Positions 1 through 9,158 of a DNA stretch of 64,000 bases are shown piece by piece. Both the position numbers and the translations under genes were made by a program. The notes beneath the pieces were generated by a model. The model searched no databases. It worked only from the letters and a program-made list of their open reading frames with translations, and had not been told where the DNA came from. Origin of the DNA: an uncultured Clostridia bacterium. Its GTDB lineage: Bacteria; Bacillota; Clostridia; Lachnospirales; Cellulosilyticaceae. The stretch's first letter is position 1, and each line of letters starts with the position of its first letter. The DNA is taken from NCBI GenBank assembly GCA_937921505.1, contig CAKZUB010000029.1:18509-82508 (forward strand). The letters are read 5' to 3'.

Positions 1-177
1 CAGGCTTTAGGATTCTATGCCACTCAGAAAATGAGTTTTACCAACCTGGCTAGATTCCCGAAATACAATGTTTTCTTGAGACTCTAAAAAAAATAATGAA
101 CTGTACTCATGAAAAGAGTTGTTTTGGGTAATAATGTAACTGAGTATAAGATCATAAATAGAAAAGATGTGAGACAT

Positions 178-690
178 ATGACTAAACCGCAAACAATAAG
201 TGTAACAAAACCAACAGATGAAGAGCTTCCCAAAGAGAAATTTGATGAACTTGAAAAGTTTATTGATGGCATGGAAACGACAAAAGGGGCATTAATAGAA
301 ATACTTCATAAAGCTCAGAATATATTTGGTTATATTCCAAGAGACGTACAGCTATTTGTAGCTAGAAAACTAGGGATACCAGGAGCAGAAGTTTTTGGAG
401 TAGTAAGTTTTTATTCTTATTTTACAACTAAACCTAGAGGCAAGCATACAATCAGTTGTTGTATGGGGACTGCATGCTATGTAAGAGGAGCACAAAAAAT
501 TTTAGAAAGTCTAAAAGAAAAGTTAGGGATTGACTCCAATGAGATCACAGAAGACGGGCTTTTTACTTTAAAAGATGTAAGGTGTATAGGCGCTTGTGGA
601 CTCGCTCCAGTTGTCATGGTAGATGATAAAGTATACGGAAGGGTAAAGGAAGAAGATCTTGATGATATTATTAATCAATATCGTAAGTAA
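178..690 (+). CDS. hndA: Hydrogenase 24-kDa-type NADH-oxidoreductase subunit HndA
   Basis: This is a thioredoxin-like [2Fe-2S] subunit of the NuoE/HydC/HndA family, part of a cytoplasmic multimeric [FeFe] hydrogenase that couples H2 metabolism to pyridine nucleotide and probably ferredoxin. Four cysteine ligands are visible, in SCCMGTAC and VRCIGACGLAP. The length of 170 aa is normal for the family. The frame is open from position 109, but the family-like N-terminus starts at the ATG at 178. It is the first gene of a tight four-gene run (36-, 26- and 15-bp gaps) ordered 24 kDa, small ferredoxin, 51 kDa, catalytic subunit, the order known for HndABCD of Desulfovibrio. The electron acceptor (NAD or NADP, with or without bifurcation) cannot be read from this gene. 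Confidence 0.9.
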   Translation: MTKPQTISVTKPTDEELPKEKFDELEKFIDGMETTKGALIEILHKAQNIFGYIPRDVQLFVARKLGIPGAEVFGVVSFYSYFTTKPRGKHTISCCMGTACYVRGAQKILESLKEKLGIDSNEITEDGLFTLKDVRCIGACGLAPVVMVDDKVYGRVKEEDLDDIINQYRK

Positions 691-726
691 AGCTATACTA
701 TAAGTCAAAAAGTAGGAGACAGACAT

Positions 727-1119
727 ATGCAAATTAAATCTTTGGATGAGCTTAGAAAAATAAAAGAAGAGTATAAAGACAGCGTAAAGCTTAGAAGTCA
801 AACGGAAACCCCAGGAGGACAAACAGAAATTCTAGTTGGCATGGCTACTTGTGGCATTTCATCAGGGGCAAGGGAAACATTTAATGCATTTGTAGAGGAA
901 TTAAATAAGGAAGGGTTAGATGATATCAAAGTAATAACTGTAGGATGTGTGGGATACTGCCACTCTGAGCCAACTGTAAGTATTAATATAAAAGGACAAA
1001 AACCTGTGTTGTATGGCAATGTCAAAAAAGAAAATGTACATCAAATAATAGAGAAACATATTAAAGGAGGACAACCTGTAGAGAGACTCATTCTTAGTAC
1101 AGATTTTGAAATAGTGTAG
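727..1119 (+). CDS. hndB: Hydrogenase small [2Fe-2S] ferredoxin-like subunit HndB
   Basis: This 130-aa protein has a thioredoxin-like ferredoxin fold of the HndB type. It probably relays electrons between the flavin subunit and the catalytic subunit. The core after residue 30 contains MATCGISSGAR and VGCVGYCHSEP. These supply only three cysteines; a fourth expected in the first loop appears as Ser/Ala, which from memory also occurs in other HndB proteins. The start ATG has AGGAG about 8 bases upstream. It sits between hndA and hndC and is certainly cotranscribed with them. Family assignment rests on gene order as well as sequence. Confidence 0.82.
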   Translation: MQIKSLDELRKIKEEYKDSVKLRSQTETPGGQTEILVGMATCGISSGARETFNAFVEELNKEGLDDIKVITVGCVGYCHSEPTVSINIKGQKPVLYGNVKKENVHQIIEKHIKGGQPVERLILSTDFEIV

Positions 1120-1145
1120 AGCATCTAAAGGAGACGAGTAGAAAT

Positions 1146-2792
1146 ATGGAAAACACACGTATGAATATTTTAGTTTGCAGTGGTACAGGCTGCATTGCAA
1201 GCGATAGTGAAAAAGTAATTAAAAACTTACAACTTATTGTAAAAGCTAGGGGCTATCAAGATGAAGTAAAGGTTATAAAAACAGGTTGCTTTGGTTTTTG
1301 TGAGCAAGGCCCTATTTTAAAGATAGAACCAGATAATATTTTTTATGTAAGAGTAGGTGCTAAAGATGCCAAAGAAATCGTTGATGAGCACATTATAAAA
1401 GGAAGAACGGTAGAAAGACTTTTATACAAGGATCCAAAAGAAAACAAACGTATCAGCAAGCAAGAAGACATACAATTTTATAAGAAGCAGCTGCGAGTAG
1501 CTCTTAGAAATTGTGGCTTTATTAATCCCGAGGATATCTATGAATACATAGCAGCTGGAGGATATGAAGCATTAGGGAAAGCACTCACACAAATGAGCCC
1601 AGATGAAGTGATAGATGAAGTTAAAACGTCAGGTCTCAGAGGCCGAGGCGGCGGCGGATTTCCAACAGGGCTTAAATGGGAGATTACAAAAAAACAAGAA
1701 AGTGAAGTTAAGTTTATCATTTGTAATGCGGATGAAGGGGACCCAGGAGCCTTTATGGACAGAAGTATATTAGAAGGAGATCCACATAGTGTACTCGAGG
1801 CTATGGCAATTGGAGGCTATGCTATTGGGGCAGATAAGGGTATTATTTATATTCGTGCAGAATATCCGCTTGCTATAGAAAGGCTTAATATAGCGTTAAA
1901 ACAAGCGCGAGAAGCAGGGCTGCTTGGAAAGAATATTTTTGGTACAGATTTTAACTTTGATATCGACATTAAGTATGGTGCAGGTGCCTTTGTTTGCGGT
2001 GAGGAAACAGCACTTATCAATTCGTGTGAAGGCAAAAGAGGAGAACCTAATTATAAACCGCCTTATCCAGCACAAGAAGGATACTGGGGTCATCCAACCT
2101 GTGTTAACAATGTTGAAACATTTGCTAATATTGCTGTTATTATCAATAGAGGAGCTGACTGGTTTTCTTCTATTGGAACCGAAAAGAGTAAAGGAACAAA
2201 AGTATTTGCCTTAGCAGGAAAAATAAATAATGTTGGACTTGTTGAAATTCCTATGGGAGTTACACTTCGCGAAATCATTTACAATATAGGAGGCGGCATA
2301 CAAGGAGGTCGTAAGTTTAAAGCAGTACAGACAGGTGGCCCATCAGGCGGAGTCTTAACGGAAAAAGACCTTGATACTCAAATTGATTATGACAGTCTTG
2401 TTGCCATTGGCTCTATGATGGGTTCTGGGGGAATGATTGTCATGGATGAGACAGACAATATGGTAGATATAGCCAAATTTTATTTAGAATTTTCGATGGA
2501 TGAATCGTGTGGAAGATGTACACCATGCCGTATTGGAACAAAGAGGATGTATGAAATTCTAAGTAAAATCACCAGTAAAAAAGGAACTATGGCTGATTTA
2601 GATGCGTTAAAACAGTTATCTTATATGATAAAAGATGGTTCACTGTGTGGCCTTGGACAAACTGCTCCTAATCCAGTTATTAGTACAATGAAGCACTTTT
2701 GGAATGAGTATGTAGAATTAGTAAAAGATGTAGATCATCCCAGGGGAGAAGGCAAATACGTTCCAAAAAATAAAATAGGAATGAAGTCCTAA
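1146..2792 (+). CDS. hndC: Hydrogenase 51-kDa FMN/NADH-binding subunit HndC
   Basis: This is the NuoF/HydB-type diaphorase subunit, which binds FMN, NAD(P)H and Fe-S clusters. In order it has an N-terminal thioredoxin-like [2Fe-2S] domain (CSGTGC, GCFGFC; residues ~8-90), the FMN/NADH domain with RGRGGGGFPTGLKW and NADEGDPGAF (~150-420), a SLBB segment, and the C-terminal [4Fe-4S] motif SCGRCTPCR with LCGLGQ. At 548 aa it ends soon after that motif. It therefore lacks the C-terminal double [4Fe-4S] ferredoxin of Thermotoga-type HydB and resembles HndC. The start ATG follows AAAGGAGACGAG. Confidence 0.92.
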   Translation: MENTRMNILVCSGTGCIASDSEKVIKNLQLIVKARGYQDEVKVIKTGCFGFCEQGPILKIEPDNIFYVRVGAKDAKEIVDEHIIKGRTVERLLYKDPKENKRISKQEDIQFYKKQLRVALRNCGFINPEDIYEYIAAGGYEALGKALTQMSPDEVIDEVKTSGLRGRGGGGFPTGLKWEITKKQESEVKFIICNADEGDPGAFMDRSILEGDPHSVLEAMAIGGYAIGADKGIIYIRAEYPLAIERLNIALKQAREAGLLGKNIFGTDFNFDIDIKYGAGAFVCGEETALINSCEGKRGEPNYKPPYPAQEGYWGHPTCVNNVETFANIAVIINRGADWFSSIGTEKSKGTKVFALAGKINNVGLVEIPMGVTLREIIYNIGGGIQGGRKFKAVQTGGPSGGVLTEKDLDTQIDYDSLVAIGSMMGSGGMIVMDETDNMVDIAKFYLEFSMDESCGRCTPCRIGTKRMYEILSKITSKKGTMADLDALKQLSYMIKDGSLCGLGQTAPNPVISTMKHFWNEYVELVKDVDHPRGEGKYVPKNKIGMKS

Positions 2793-2807
2793 AAAGGAGG
2801 CAGAAAC

Positions 2808-4559
2808 TTGTCTGATAATAAGATGGTTAAAGTTATAATAAATGATAAAGAATTAATGGTTCCTGAGGGTATAACTATTTTAGAAGCTAGTCACAAAGCA
2901 GGTGTTAAAATACCTACATTATGTCATTTGGATTTGCATGATCTTAAAATGGTTAATCAAACGGCTTCATGCAGAGTTTGTATGGTTGAAGCACCTGGCA
3001 GAAATACACTTGTACCTGCGTGTGTTACAAAGGTTTCAGAGGGTCTTGAAATAAAAACAAATACTATTCGTGCGATTACTGCCCGCAGAATGGCAGTAGA
3101 ACTTCTGTTATCAAATCACCCTAATGAATGTTTTACTTGTCCCAAAAATCTCGAATGTGAGTTGCAGGCGCTCGCAGCAGAATTAAATGTAAGAGAGATT
3201 AGATGGGAAGGAGATAGGATGGATTATCCTAAAGACTTATCGAGTGATGCTATTGTAAAGGATTCAAACAAGTGTATCTATTGCAGACGATGTGAAACAG
3301 CATGTAATGAAGTACAAACTTGTGGGATATTATCTGGTATAGGCAGAGGTTTTGAGGCATTTGTAGGACCATTTGGAAATATACCTATGGTAGAGTCTTC
3401 TTGTACCTATTGCGGGCAATGCGTTCAAGTATGCCCTACAGCAGCTCTTACAGAAGTGTACCATATGGATAAAGTTTGGGAAGCACTTAATGACCCTGAT
3501 AAGTATGTTATTGTGCAGACAGCACCGGCTATCCGTGTTGCACTTGGAGAGCTTTTTGGTATGGAGGCGGGTACGATCGTAACTGGTAAGATGGTTACAG
3601 CACTAAAGCGTATGGGCTTTGACGCTGTTTTTGATACTGATTTTGGAGCAGATCTTACAGTTATGGAAGAAGCAGCAGAGCTTATCTACCGTATTAAAAA
3701 TAATAAAACCTTGCCTATACTAACTAGCTGTTGTCCAGCGTGGGTAAAATTTATTGAACATCAATTTCCAGAATTACTAGAGGTACCATCAACTTGTAAA
3801 TCCCCCCATATTATGTTTGGAACAATTGCTAAAACCTATTATGCTAAAAAGAATAATATAGATCCAGATAATATCGTAGTTGTTTCAATCATGCCATGTA
3901 TTGCAAAGAAAGCTGAGGCTAAGCGTGCTGAACTAACAAAAGACGAACATAACAATGTAGATATTGTTGTTACAACCCGTGAACTTGGGAAGATGATCAA
4001 AGAAGCAGGACTCGATTTTACAAGTCTTCCAGATAGTGAATACGATAAACCTCTTGGAGAGACAACAGGAGCATCAGTTATATTTGGAACAACGGGAGGC
4101 GTTATAGAAGCAGCACTTAGAACCGCTTATGAATGGATGACGGGAGAAGAATTAAAGGATGTAGAGTTTCAGCAGCTTAGAGGCCTTGAAGGTGTGCGTG
4201 AGGCAACAGTTGATGTTGGAGGTAAGCAGTTGAATATAGGGATTGCTCATGGTCTTGGAAATGCCCGTACACTCTTAGAAAGTATACGAGAGGGCAAATC
4301 AAAATACCATGCCATAGAGATTATGGCTTGTCCAGGAGGATGTATTGCTGGTGGAGGTCAGCCATACCATCATGGAAATGATGAAATTGTTAAAAAGCGT
4401 CAAGAAGCTATTTATCAAGAAGATAGAAATAAGAAGGTTCGTAAGTCTCATGAAAACAATGAGATTTTACAGCTCTATAAAGAATATTTAGGAGAACCTT
4501 TTGGTGAGCTTGCGCATGAACTTCTTCATACCCATTATGAAGAGAGAGAAAGAATATAG
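2808..4559 (+). CDS. hndD: [FeFe] hydrogenase catalytic subunit HndD
   Basis: This 583-aa protein catalyses H2 oxidation or evolution at an H-cluster. It has an N-terminal plant-type [2Fe-2S] domain (~1-80), a His-Cys3 [4Fe-4S] motif (HPNECFTCPKNLEC), two [4Fe-4S] ferredoxin motifs (CIYCRRCETAC, CTYCGQCVQVC) and the H-cluster domain. All three H-cluster signatures are intact: TSCCPAWVKF, MPCIAKKAEA and MACPGGCIAGGGQP. The C-terminal small-subunit-like segment is fused. I chose the TTG at 2808 because AAAAAGGAGG lies 8 bases upstream; the first ATG (2823) has no comparable site. It is the last gene of the operon and is followed by a terminator. Confidence 0.95.
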   Translation: MSDNKMVKVIINDKELMVPEGITILEASHKAGVKIPTLCHLDLHDLKMVNQTASCRVCMVEAPGRNTLVPACVTKVSEGLEIKTNTIRAITARRMAVELLLSNHPNECFTCPKNLECELQALAAELNVREIRWEGDRMDYPKDLSSDAIVKDSNKCIYCRRCETACNEVQTCGILSGIGRGFEAFVGPFGNIPMVESSCTYCGQCVQVCPTAALTEVYHMDKVWEALNDPDKYVIVQTAPAIRVALGELFGMEAGTIVTGKMVTALKRMGFDAVFDTDFGADLTVMEEAAELIYRIKNNKTLPILTSCCPAWVKFIEHQFPELLEVPSTCKSPHIMFGTIAKTYYAKKNNIDPDNIVVVSIMPCIAKKAEAKRAELTKDEHNNVDIVVTTRELGKMIKEAGLDFTSLPDSEYDKPLGETTGASVIFGTTGGVIEAALRTAYEWMTGEELKDVEFQQLRGLEGVREATVDVGGKQLNIGIAHGLGNARTLLESIREGKSKYHAIEIMACPGGCIAGGGQPYHHGNDEIVKKRQEAIYQEDRNKKVRKSHENNEILQLYKEYLGEPFGELAHELLHTHYEERERI

Positions 4560-4576
4560 AAGAGAATATTAACATT

Positions 4577-4605
4577 AAAAAAGCCAGCAAATGTTGGCTT
4601 TTTTT
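4577..4605 (+). terminator. Intrinsic terminator of the hnd operon
   Basis: A GC-rich stem GCCAGC / GTTGGC flanked by an A-run and a T-run lies 17 bases after the hndD stop. The A/T tracts make it potentially bidirectional. Confidence 0.85.
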
Positions 4606-4620
4606 AGTAACTAAGTTAAA

Positions 4621-4677
4621 TTAAGTTATTCCTGATGATAGATGAATAACCTAGGTTGATATGTTGTTTCTCTATAG
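4621..4677. repeat. Post-terminator intergenic repeat, copy 1
   Basis: This ~57-bp element shares a 19-bp block (TTAAGTTATTCCTGATGAT) and a 13-bp block (GTTGTTTCTCTAT) with 15853-15905. The left part can fold as TAAGTTATT / AATAACCTA with one mismatch. Both copies lie directly downstream of a Rho-independent terminator and upstream of the next gene. It matches no riboswitch I recognise. Confidence 0.7.
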
Positions 4678-4795
4678 ATTAAATAATTTATGTTTTTATA
4701 AAATATCATATGAAAAATGATAGATATATTGTAATATAAGTATATATGAGTATACAAGTTTAACTGACTATTTAACACTGGATAAGGAGATCAGG

Positions 4796-5239
4796 ATGAT
4801 AATTATTAATCATAGAGAATTTTATTTTACAAGAAAGCAAATACAACACTTTTTAAAATTATTTGATAAAAATTATATTCCAGAAAGACTTATTATCTAT
4901 GAAAAAAGAGGGGATTTATTTAAAAATTTAAGGCCTATTGGATTATCACTGCTTGGAGTGCTTTTTGGAAGAACAGAAGGTACTTATAATCCGAGTACAG
5001 ATACAGTATGCGTTTTTGTATTTTCAGAAAATGATGATGGAGATGATAAACAAAGCTTTCAACTTTATGCACTGCATGCGCTGTGTCATGAATTAAGACA
5101 TAGATTTCAATATAAAACTAATCAAGTAATGACAGAAGAAGATGCGGATTGCTTTGCAACAGACTTTATGGATAATTATTCTCAGCAAATTAAAGAAATT
5201 ATGAAATGGGAAGATGAGTGGGAAGTAGAAGAATATTAA
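4796..5239 (+). CDS. Putative IrrE-like zinc metallopeptidase
   Basis: I do not recognise this 147-aa protein by name. It carries a gluzincin-like signature: HELRH (His98, Glu99, His102) followed by EEDAD at 114-118. This is the spacing seen in ImmA/IrrE-type peptidases, where the third zinc ligand comes from such an acidic block. There is no signal peptide or membrane segment, so it should be cytoplasmic. AAGGAGATCAGG precedes the ATG. It is transcribed toward the downstream GGDEF-EAL gene with a 38-bp gap and may share its transcript. Its substrate is unknown. Peptidase activity is an inference from the motif alone. Confidence 0.55.
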   Translation: MIIINHREFYFTRKQIQHFLKLFDKNYIPERLIIYEKRGDLFKNLRPIGLSLLGVLFGRTEGTYNPSTDTVCVFVFSENDDGDDKQSFQLYALHALCHELRHRFQYKTNQVMTEEDADCFATDFMDNYSQQIKEIMKWEDEWEVEEY

Positions 5240-5277
5240 ATAAGTGTGAAGCGCTCATCAATAAAGGAGTGAGATAT

Positions 5278-8160
5278 ATGTTATTAAGAAAGAAAATTCC
5301 TATTACAATAATATCTTTAGTATCTATTCCACTTATTATCTTAAGTGTTATTGTTTATACCTATACATCTAGTGCATTAATAACGGCTAATAAAAATAGA
5401 ATGAAAAATATTTCTGAGATACAAAGTGAGCATTTATATAATATTCTTGATTCACATGCGAAAGAGCTTCAGCTTACAGCAAAAGCTGGTGAAATTATAG
5501 ACCCATTAATTCAAAACATTGATTATAATTTCAATAATACAACGTGGAAGTTTAGAAAGGATCCCAACTACATATTAGAAGATCTTTTAAAAGAATCTTT
5601 GGAAATGGATAATATATTTGCAGCAAATCCTAAAGGCGAGATTATACTAAGTGCAAAAGAAGAATTTAAAGGTGCTAGTATTAAAAATGAGCAGTATTTT
5701 ATGGATGCTTTAGGTGAAAAAACAGTTATAAGTAATATTGTAGTATCAGATTTAAACAATGAACAAGTTATTATTATGACGACTCCTATTAGAAATTATA
5801 ACCAGGAAGTCGTGGGCGTACTTGGCAGTAGTATAAAACTAGAATATTTTAAGAATAAAATCACAACTACAAAAATGGAAGAGCAAGGTTATGTGTATAT
5901 CGTAGATTCAGAGGGACTTATAGTTGCGCATCCAGATGAAAGCCGAATAGGGACACAGGTGCAAAATGATGTTATTAATACTATTGTGCAGAAGATTAAG
6001 AATCAAGAGGCTGTTTTAACAGGAGAAGGTGTCTATACTTATCAAGGCAAGAAGAAACATATGGCTTATAGCATTATTCCACACATTAACTGGCTCATTG
6101 TTGTTGCACAAGATCAAACACAGATGAGCGAACCGGCAACAATAACCCTTATCATCATTATAGTTATAACATTAGGAGTGATCAGTTTATCAGTAATAGC
6201 AAGCATAGAATTTTCAAAATCTATTACAGAACCTATTAACCAGTTGGTGCAGGTTATGGAAAAAACGGGGGAGGGAGATCTAAGTTCACAATGTGAGTTT
6301 AAATCTGAAAATGAATTTGGGACACTTGCAGGGTATTTTAATGAGATGCTAAGCAAGTTAAATTTAAGCTACCATGAATTATCGTTCGTTTATGAACAAC
6401 TTAGTGCAACGGAGGAAGAACTTCGTTCACAGTATGAAGACCTTCAAGTGAGTGAAGAGCAATTAAGAAAGAGTGAAGAAAAATATAAATTAGCCCTAGA
6501 TGGAGTTAATGATGTTATGTGGGAGTGGGATAATGAAATAAAGTCTTTCAGTATTTCAAATAAGTGGCATGATATAGTAGGAGATTTACCCATTAAAGTA
6601 CTATCAGTTAAGAATTTTATGAAGTTTATTCATAAAGATGATATTAAAACAGTGATCAAAAATATAAAAGATCATTTAGAAGGTCGTACAACAGTTTATA
6701 GAAGTGAATTTAGAATGCATTTAAGAGAAGGACAGTTTAAATGGATACTCATTAGAGGAAAAGCATTGCGTGATGTTAGTGGTAAAGTGCTTAAAATAGC
6801 AGGATCTATAACAGATATTTCTCATAGAAAAGCTGCAGAATATGAAATAAAACATATGGCTTATCATGACGCACTTACAAGATTACCAAATAGAGTGTTA
6901 TTTATGAAAGAATTAGAAGTAGAACTTGAGAGATCTAAAAAAGAAGAAGCAGTAGCAGGAGCGATCATGCTCATAGATCTTGACAACTTTAAAAATATTA
7001 ATGACACACTTGGTCATGATTATGGAGATAAATTATTGGAATTCATAGCAGAGAAACTTAAAATGATTATTACAGACAATAATACTGTCTGTAGATTTGG
7101 AGGAGATGAATTTCTTGTTTTAAATTCTGAGGTGAAAGATAAAAATGAAATAATAATTTTTGCACAAAAAATACTTAGTATTTTTGATAGTCCATTTATT
7201 ATATTTGATAAACTTACTTATATTACAGCCAGTATAGGCATAGCTATTTATCCACAAGATGGCGAGCATACTAGCCAACTTTTAAAAAATGCGGATGTAG
7301 CTATGTATACAGCCAAAACGTCAGGTAAGAACACCTTCTTATTTTTCAATTCTATGATGAGAGAAGGGTTAGAAAGAAAGATTAGAATAGAAGCTATTTT
7401 AAGACAAGCTCTTGCAGAGGATCAATTTGAACTTTATTATCAGCCGCAAATGGATGTTAAACATAACAAAATTACTGGATTTGAAGCACTTTTAAGATTA
7501 AATTCTAAAGAAATGGGTTTTATATCACCAGGAGAATTTATTCCTATAGCAGAAGAGTGTGGTCTCATAAAAGAACTGGGGTTATGGTGCTTAAAACGTG
7601 CTTGTTTAAAAAATAAAGAATGGAGAGATAAGGGGTATCAATTTGGGTCCATAGCTGTTAATATATCAACAGTACAATTTGAACAGAGTAACTTTGTTGA
7701 ACTGATTATAGACGTGCTAGAACAAACAAGACTCAAACCAGAATTTTTAGAGATAGAAATCACAGAATCTGTTCTCATGAAATCTTTAGAAAAAAACATT
7801 GAAATTTTAGAGAAGTTAAATGCATTAGGCATTAAAATTGCTCTTGATGATTTTGGAACAGGGTATTCATCTCTTAGTTATTTAAGAAGGCTACCTATTC
7901 ATACGTTGAAAATAGATAAATCCTTTATTGATGGGATTTGTTCAAGTTCCAAAGAACAAGCTATCACTTATGGTATCATTCAACTAGCCCATAAAATGGA
8001 ACTAGAAGTAATAGCAGAAGGAGTAGAAAATCAGTATCAGGTGGAGATATTGCAGAAAAAAGAATGTGATAAGATTCAAGGTTATTTTTTCAGTAGGCCC
8101 TTACCAGCTGCACAAGCAGAAGAATTAATAAAGAACTCAAAAAATGAATTCATTTCTTGA
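5278..8160 (+). CDS. Membrane CACHE-HAMP-PAS-GGDEF-EAL cyclic-di-GMP protein
   Basis: This 960-aa sensor probably makes and/or degrades c-di-GMP in response to an extracellular ligand. It has TM1 (~8-30), an extracytoplasmic double-CACHE domain (~35-280), TM2 (~285-307), HAMP (~308-360), a Glu-rich coiled coil (~370-410), PAS (~410-525), GGDEF (~535-690, intact RFGGDEF) and EAL (~700-950). The EAL domain has EALLRL, DFGTGYSSL and a catalytic-type KIDKSFI. No RxxD inhibitory site is visible five residues before GGDEF. Both domains look catalytically competent, so net activity cannot be predicted. The frame is open from 5218, but AAAGGAGTGAG places the start at the ATG at 5278. Confidence 0.9.
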   Translation: MLLRKKIPITIISLVSIPLIILSVIVYTYTSSALITANKNRMKNISEIQSEHLYNILDSHAKELQLTAKAGEIIDPLIQNIDYNFNNTTWKFRKDPNYILEDLLKESLEMDNIFAANPKGEIILSAKEEFKGASIKNEQYFMDALGEKTVISNIVVSDLNNEQVIIMTTPIRNYNQEVVGVLGSSIKLEYFKNKITTTKMEEQGYVYIVDSEGLIVAHPDESRIGTQVQNDVINTIVQKIKNQEAVLTGEGVYTYQGKKKHMAYSIIPHINWLIVVAQDQTQMSEPATITLIIIIVITLGVISLSVIASIEFSKSITEPINQLVQVMEKTGEGDLSSQCEFKSENEFGTLAGYFNEMLSKLNLSYHELSFVYEQLSATEEELRSQYEDLQVSEEQLRKSEEKYKLALDGVNDVMWEWDNEIKSFSISNKWHDIVGDLPIKVLSVKNFMKFIHKDDIKTVIKNIKDHLEGRTTVYRSEFRMHLREGQFKWILIRGKALRDVSGKVLKIAGSITDISHRKAAEYEIKHMAYHDALTRLPNRVLFMKELEVELERSKKEEAVAGAIMLIDLDNFKNINDTLGHDYGDKLLEFIAEKLKMIITDNNTVCRFGGDEFLVLNSEVKDKNEIIIFAQKILSIFDSPFIIFDKLTYITASIGIAIYPQDGEHTSQLLKNADVAMYTAKTSGKNTFLFFNSMMREGLERKIRIEAILRQALAEDQFELYYQPQMDVKHNKITGFEALLRLNSKEMGFISPGEFIPIAEECGLIKELGLWCLKRACLKNKEWRDKGYQFGSIAVNISTVQFEQSNFVELIIDVLEQTRLKPEFLEIEITESVLMKSLEKNIEILEKLNALGIKIALDDFGTGYSSLSYLRRLPIHTLKIDKSFIDGICSSSKEQAITYGIIQLAHKMELEVIAEGVENQYQVEILQKKECDKIQGYFFSRPLPAAQAEELIKNSKNEFIS

Positions 8161-8169
8161 CATTTTAAA

Positions 8170-8234
8170 TTGACATTTTAGATTTTAGATGATATCATAT
8201 AATCAAATGAATTCACAACTATAAATTGTGAATT
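8170..8234 (+). promoter_or_regulatory. Promoter and putative operator of the gntR gene
   Basis: TTGACA (8170-8175), a 17-bp spacer and TATCAT (8193-8198) form a good sigma-A promoter. Just downstream, AATTCACAA (8210-8218) and TTGTGAATT (8226-8234) make a perfect 9-bp inverted repeat with a 7-bp centre. The 12-mer AAATGAATTCAC (8205-8216) recurs in reverse complement at 9039-9050 before tctC. This suggests an operator for the GntR protein encoded here. Confidence 0.65.
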
Positions 8235-8299
8235 ATAAAGTACAAATTATTAGTTTCTATTTTACTTTAAAGTAATATTATACAATAAAGGTGATAAAC

Positions 8300-8998
8300 A
8301 TGGATGAAAATAAAGCAACTTTGACTCTAGTATATGAATCGTTAAAAGAAGACATAATGAGTGGTGATATTCCACAGGGTACCAAAATAAATCAAAGAGA
8401 ATTGGCTCAAAAGTTTAATATTAGCAGAACGCCAGTTATAAAAGCATTGCATCTTTTAGTTTCAGATGGGCTTGTTGATTCAACTAACAATAAAGGTTTT
8501 AGTGTACATATTACAAGCGTTAAGGAGTTATCAGAACTTTTTATTTTAAGAGAAGCGGTAGATACGATTGCTGTTTCTGATTTACTTAGAGTGATTACAC
8601 CAGAACAAACAGAAGAATTAAGAAGCCTTTTTAAAGATTTTGATGTTGAAAGCCCTGATTTTGAAATTGATAAGTACAGAGAGGCAGATATTATATTTCA
8701 TAACAGAATTATAGAAATGTGTTCAAATGATTTAATTAAAAGACTTAACTACTCGTTTCAAATATTAAACAGAACTTACGTGGCAGGTATCTTGCGTTCT
8801 CCGACAGAGACCTTAAAAGAACATCTTATGATTATTGAAGGGCTATCAAAAAAAGAAAGTGAAGAGACAATAACAGCAGTAAAAGAGCATATTAGAATAA
8901 CAAAAAACAACCTTTTAAAATTAGTAGATCGTATGACATGGTTAGGACTTGATCCATCAAGAATACCTATTGATGAAATCGACATGAATAAAAAATAA
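8300..8998 (+). CDS. GntR-family transcriptional regulator (FadR subfamily)
   Basis: This 232-aa regulator has an N-terminal winged helix (~10-75; QGTKINQRELAQKFNISRTP carries the recognition region) and an all-helical FCD-type ligand-binding domain (~85-220). FCD regulators usually sense organic acids, which suits the adjacent carboxylate transporter and keto-acid cleavage genes. The first ATG (8300) has AAAGGTGA upstream; the in-frame GTG at 8291 lies within that ribosome site and is rejected. Matching sequence elements before this gene and before tctC suggest that it controls both itself and the cluster to 15434. The inducer is unknown. Confidence 0.88.
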   Translation: MDENKATLTLVYESLKEDIMSGDIPQGTKINQRELAQKFNISRTPVIKALHLLVSDGLVDSTNNKGFSVHITSVKELSELFILREAVDTIAVSDLLRVITPEQTEELRSLFKDFDVESPDFEIDKYREADIIFHNRIIEMCSNDLIKRLNYSFQILNRTYVAGILRSPTETLKEHLMIIEGLSKKESEETITAVKEHIRITKNNLLKLVDRMTWLGLDPSRIPIDEIDMNKK

Positions 8999-9028
8999 AT
9001 TTAGAAATAACTTTTAAATTTATTTTTT

Positions 9029-9119
9029 TTGACAATAAGTGAATTCATTTTGCTGAAAAAGAATTCTAATCTTAAATTATAATGATTATGACTGCATTTT
9101 TTAGTTCTAATCATTAGAA
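9029..9119 (+). promoter_or_regulatory. Control region upstream of tctC
   Basis: A TTGACA (9029-9034) is followed directly by GTGAATTCATTT (9039-9050), the reverse complement of the 12-mer at the gntR promoter. Further down, TTCTAATCATTAGAA (9105-9119) is a perfect 7-bp inverted repeat with a 1-bp centre, and TATAAT occurs at 9078-9083. The exact promoter cannot be fixed by eye; the shared 12-mer is the strongest evidence of common regulation. Confidence 0.5.
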
Positions 9120-9158
9120 TTTGGATTTGAAAATATATAAAAAATAAGGAGAATGTAT

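Noticed and set aside
1..177. Gene fragment at the left edge
   Set aside because: No frame on either strand has a recognisable protein; only leader sequence for hndA is supportable.
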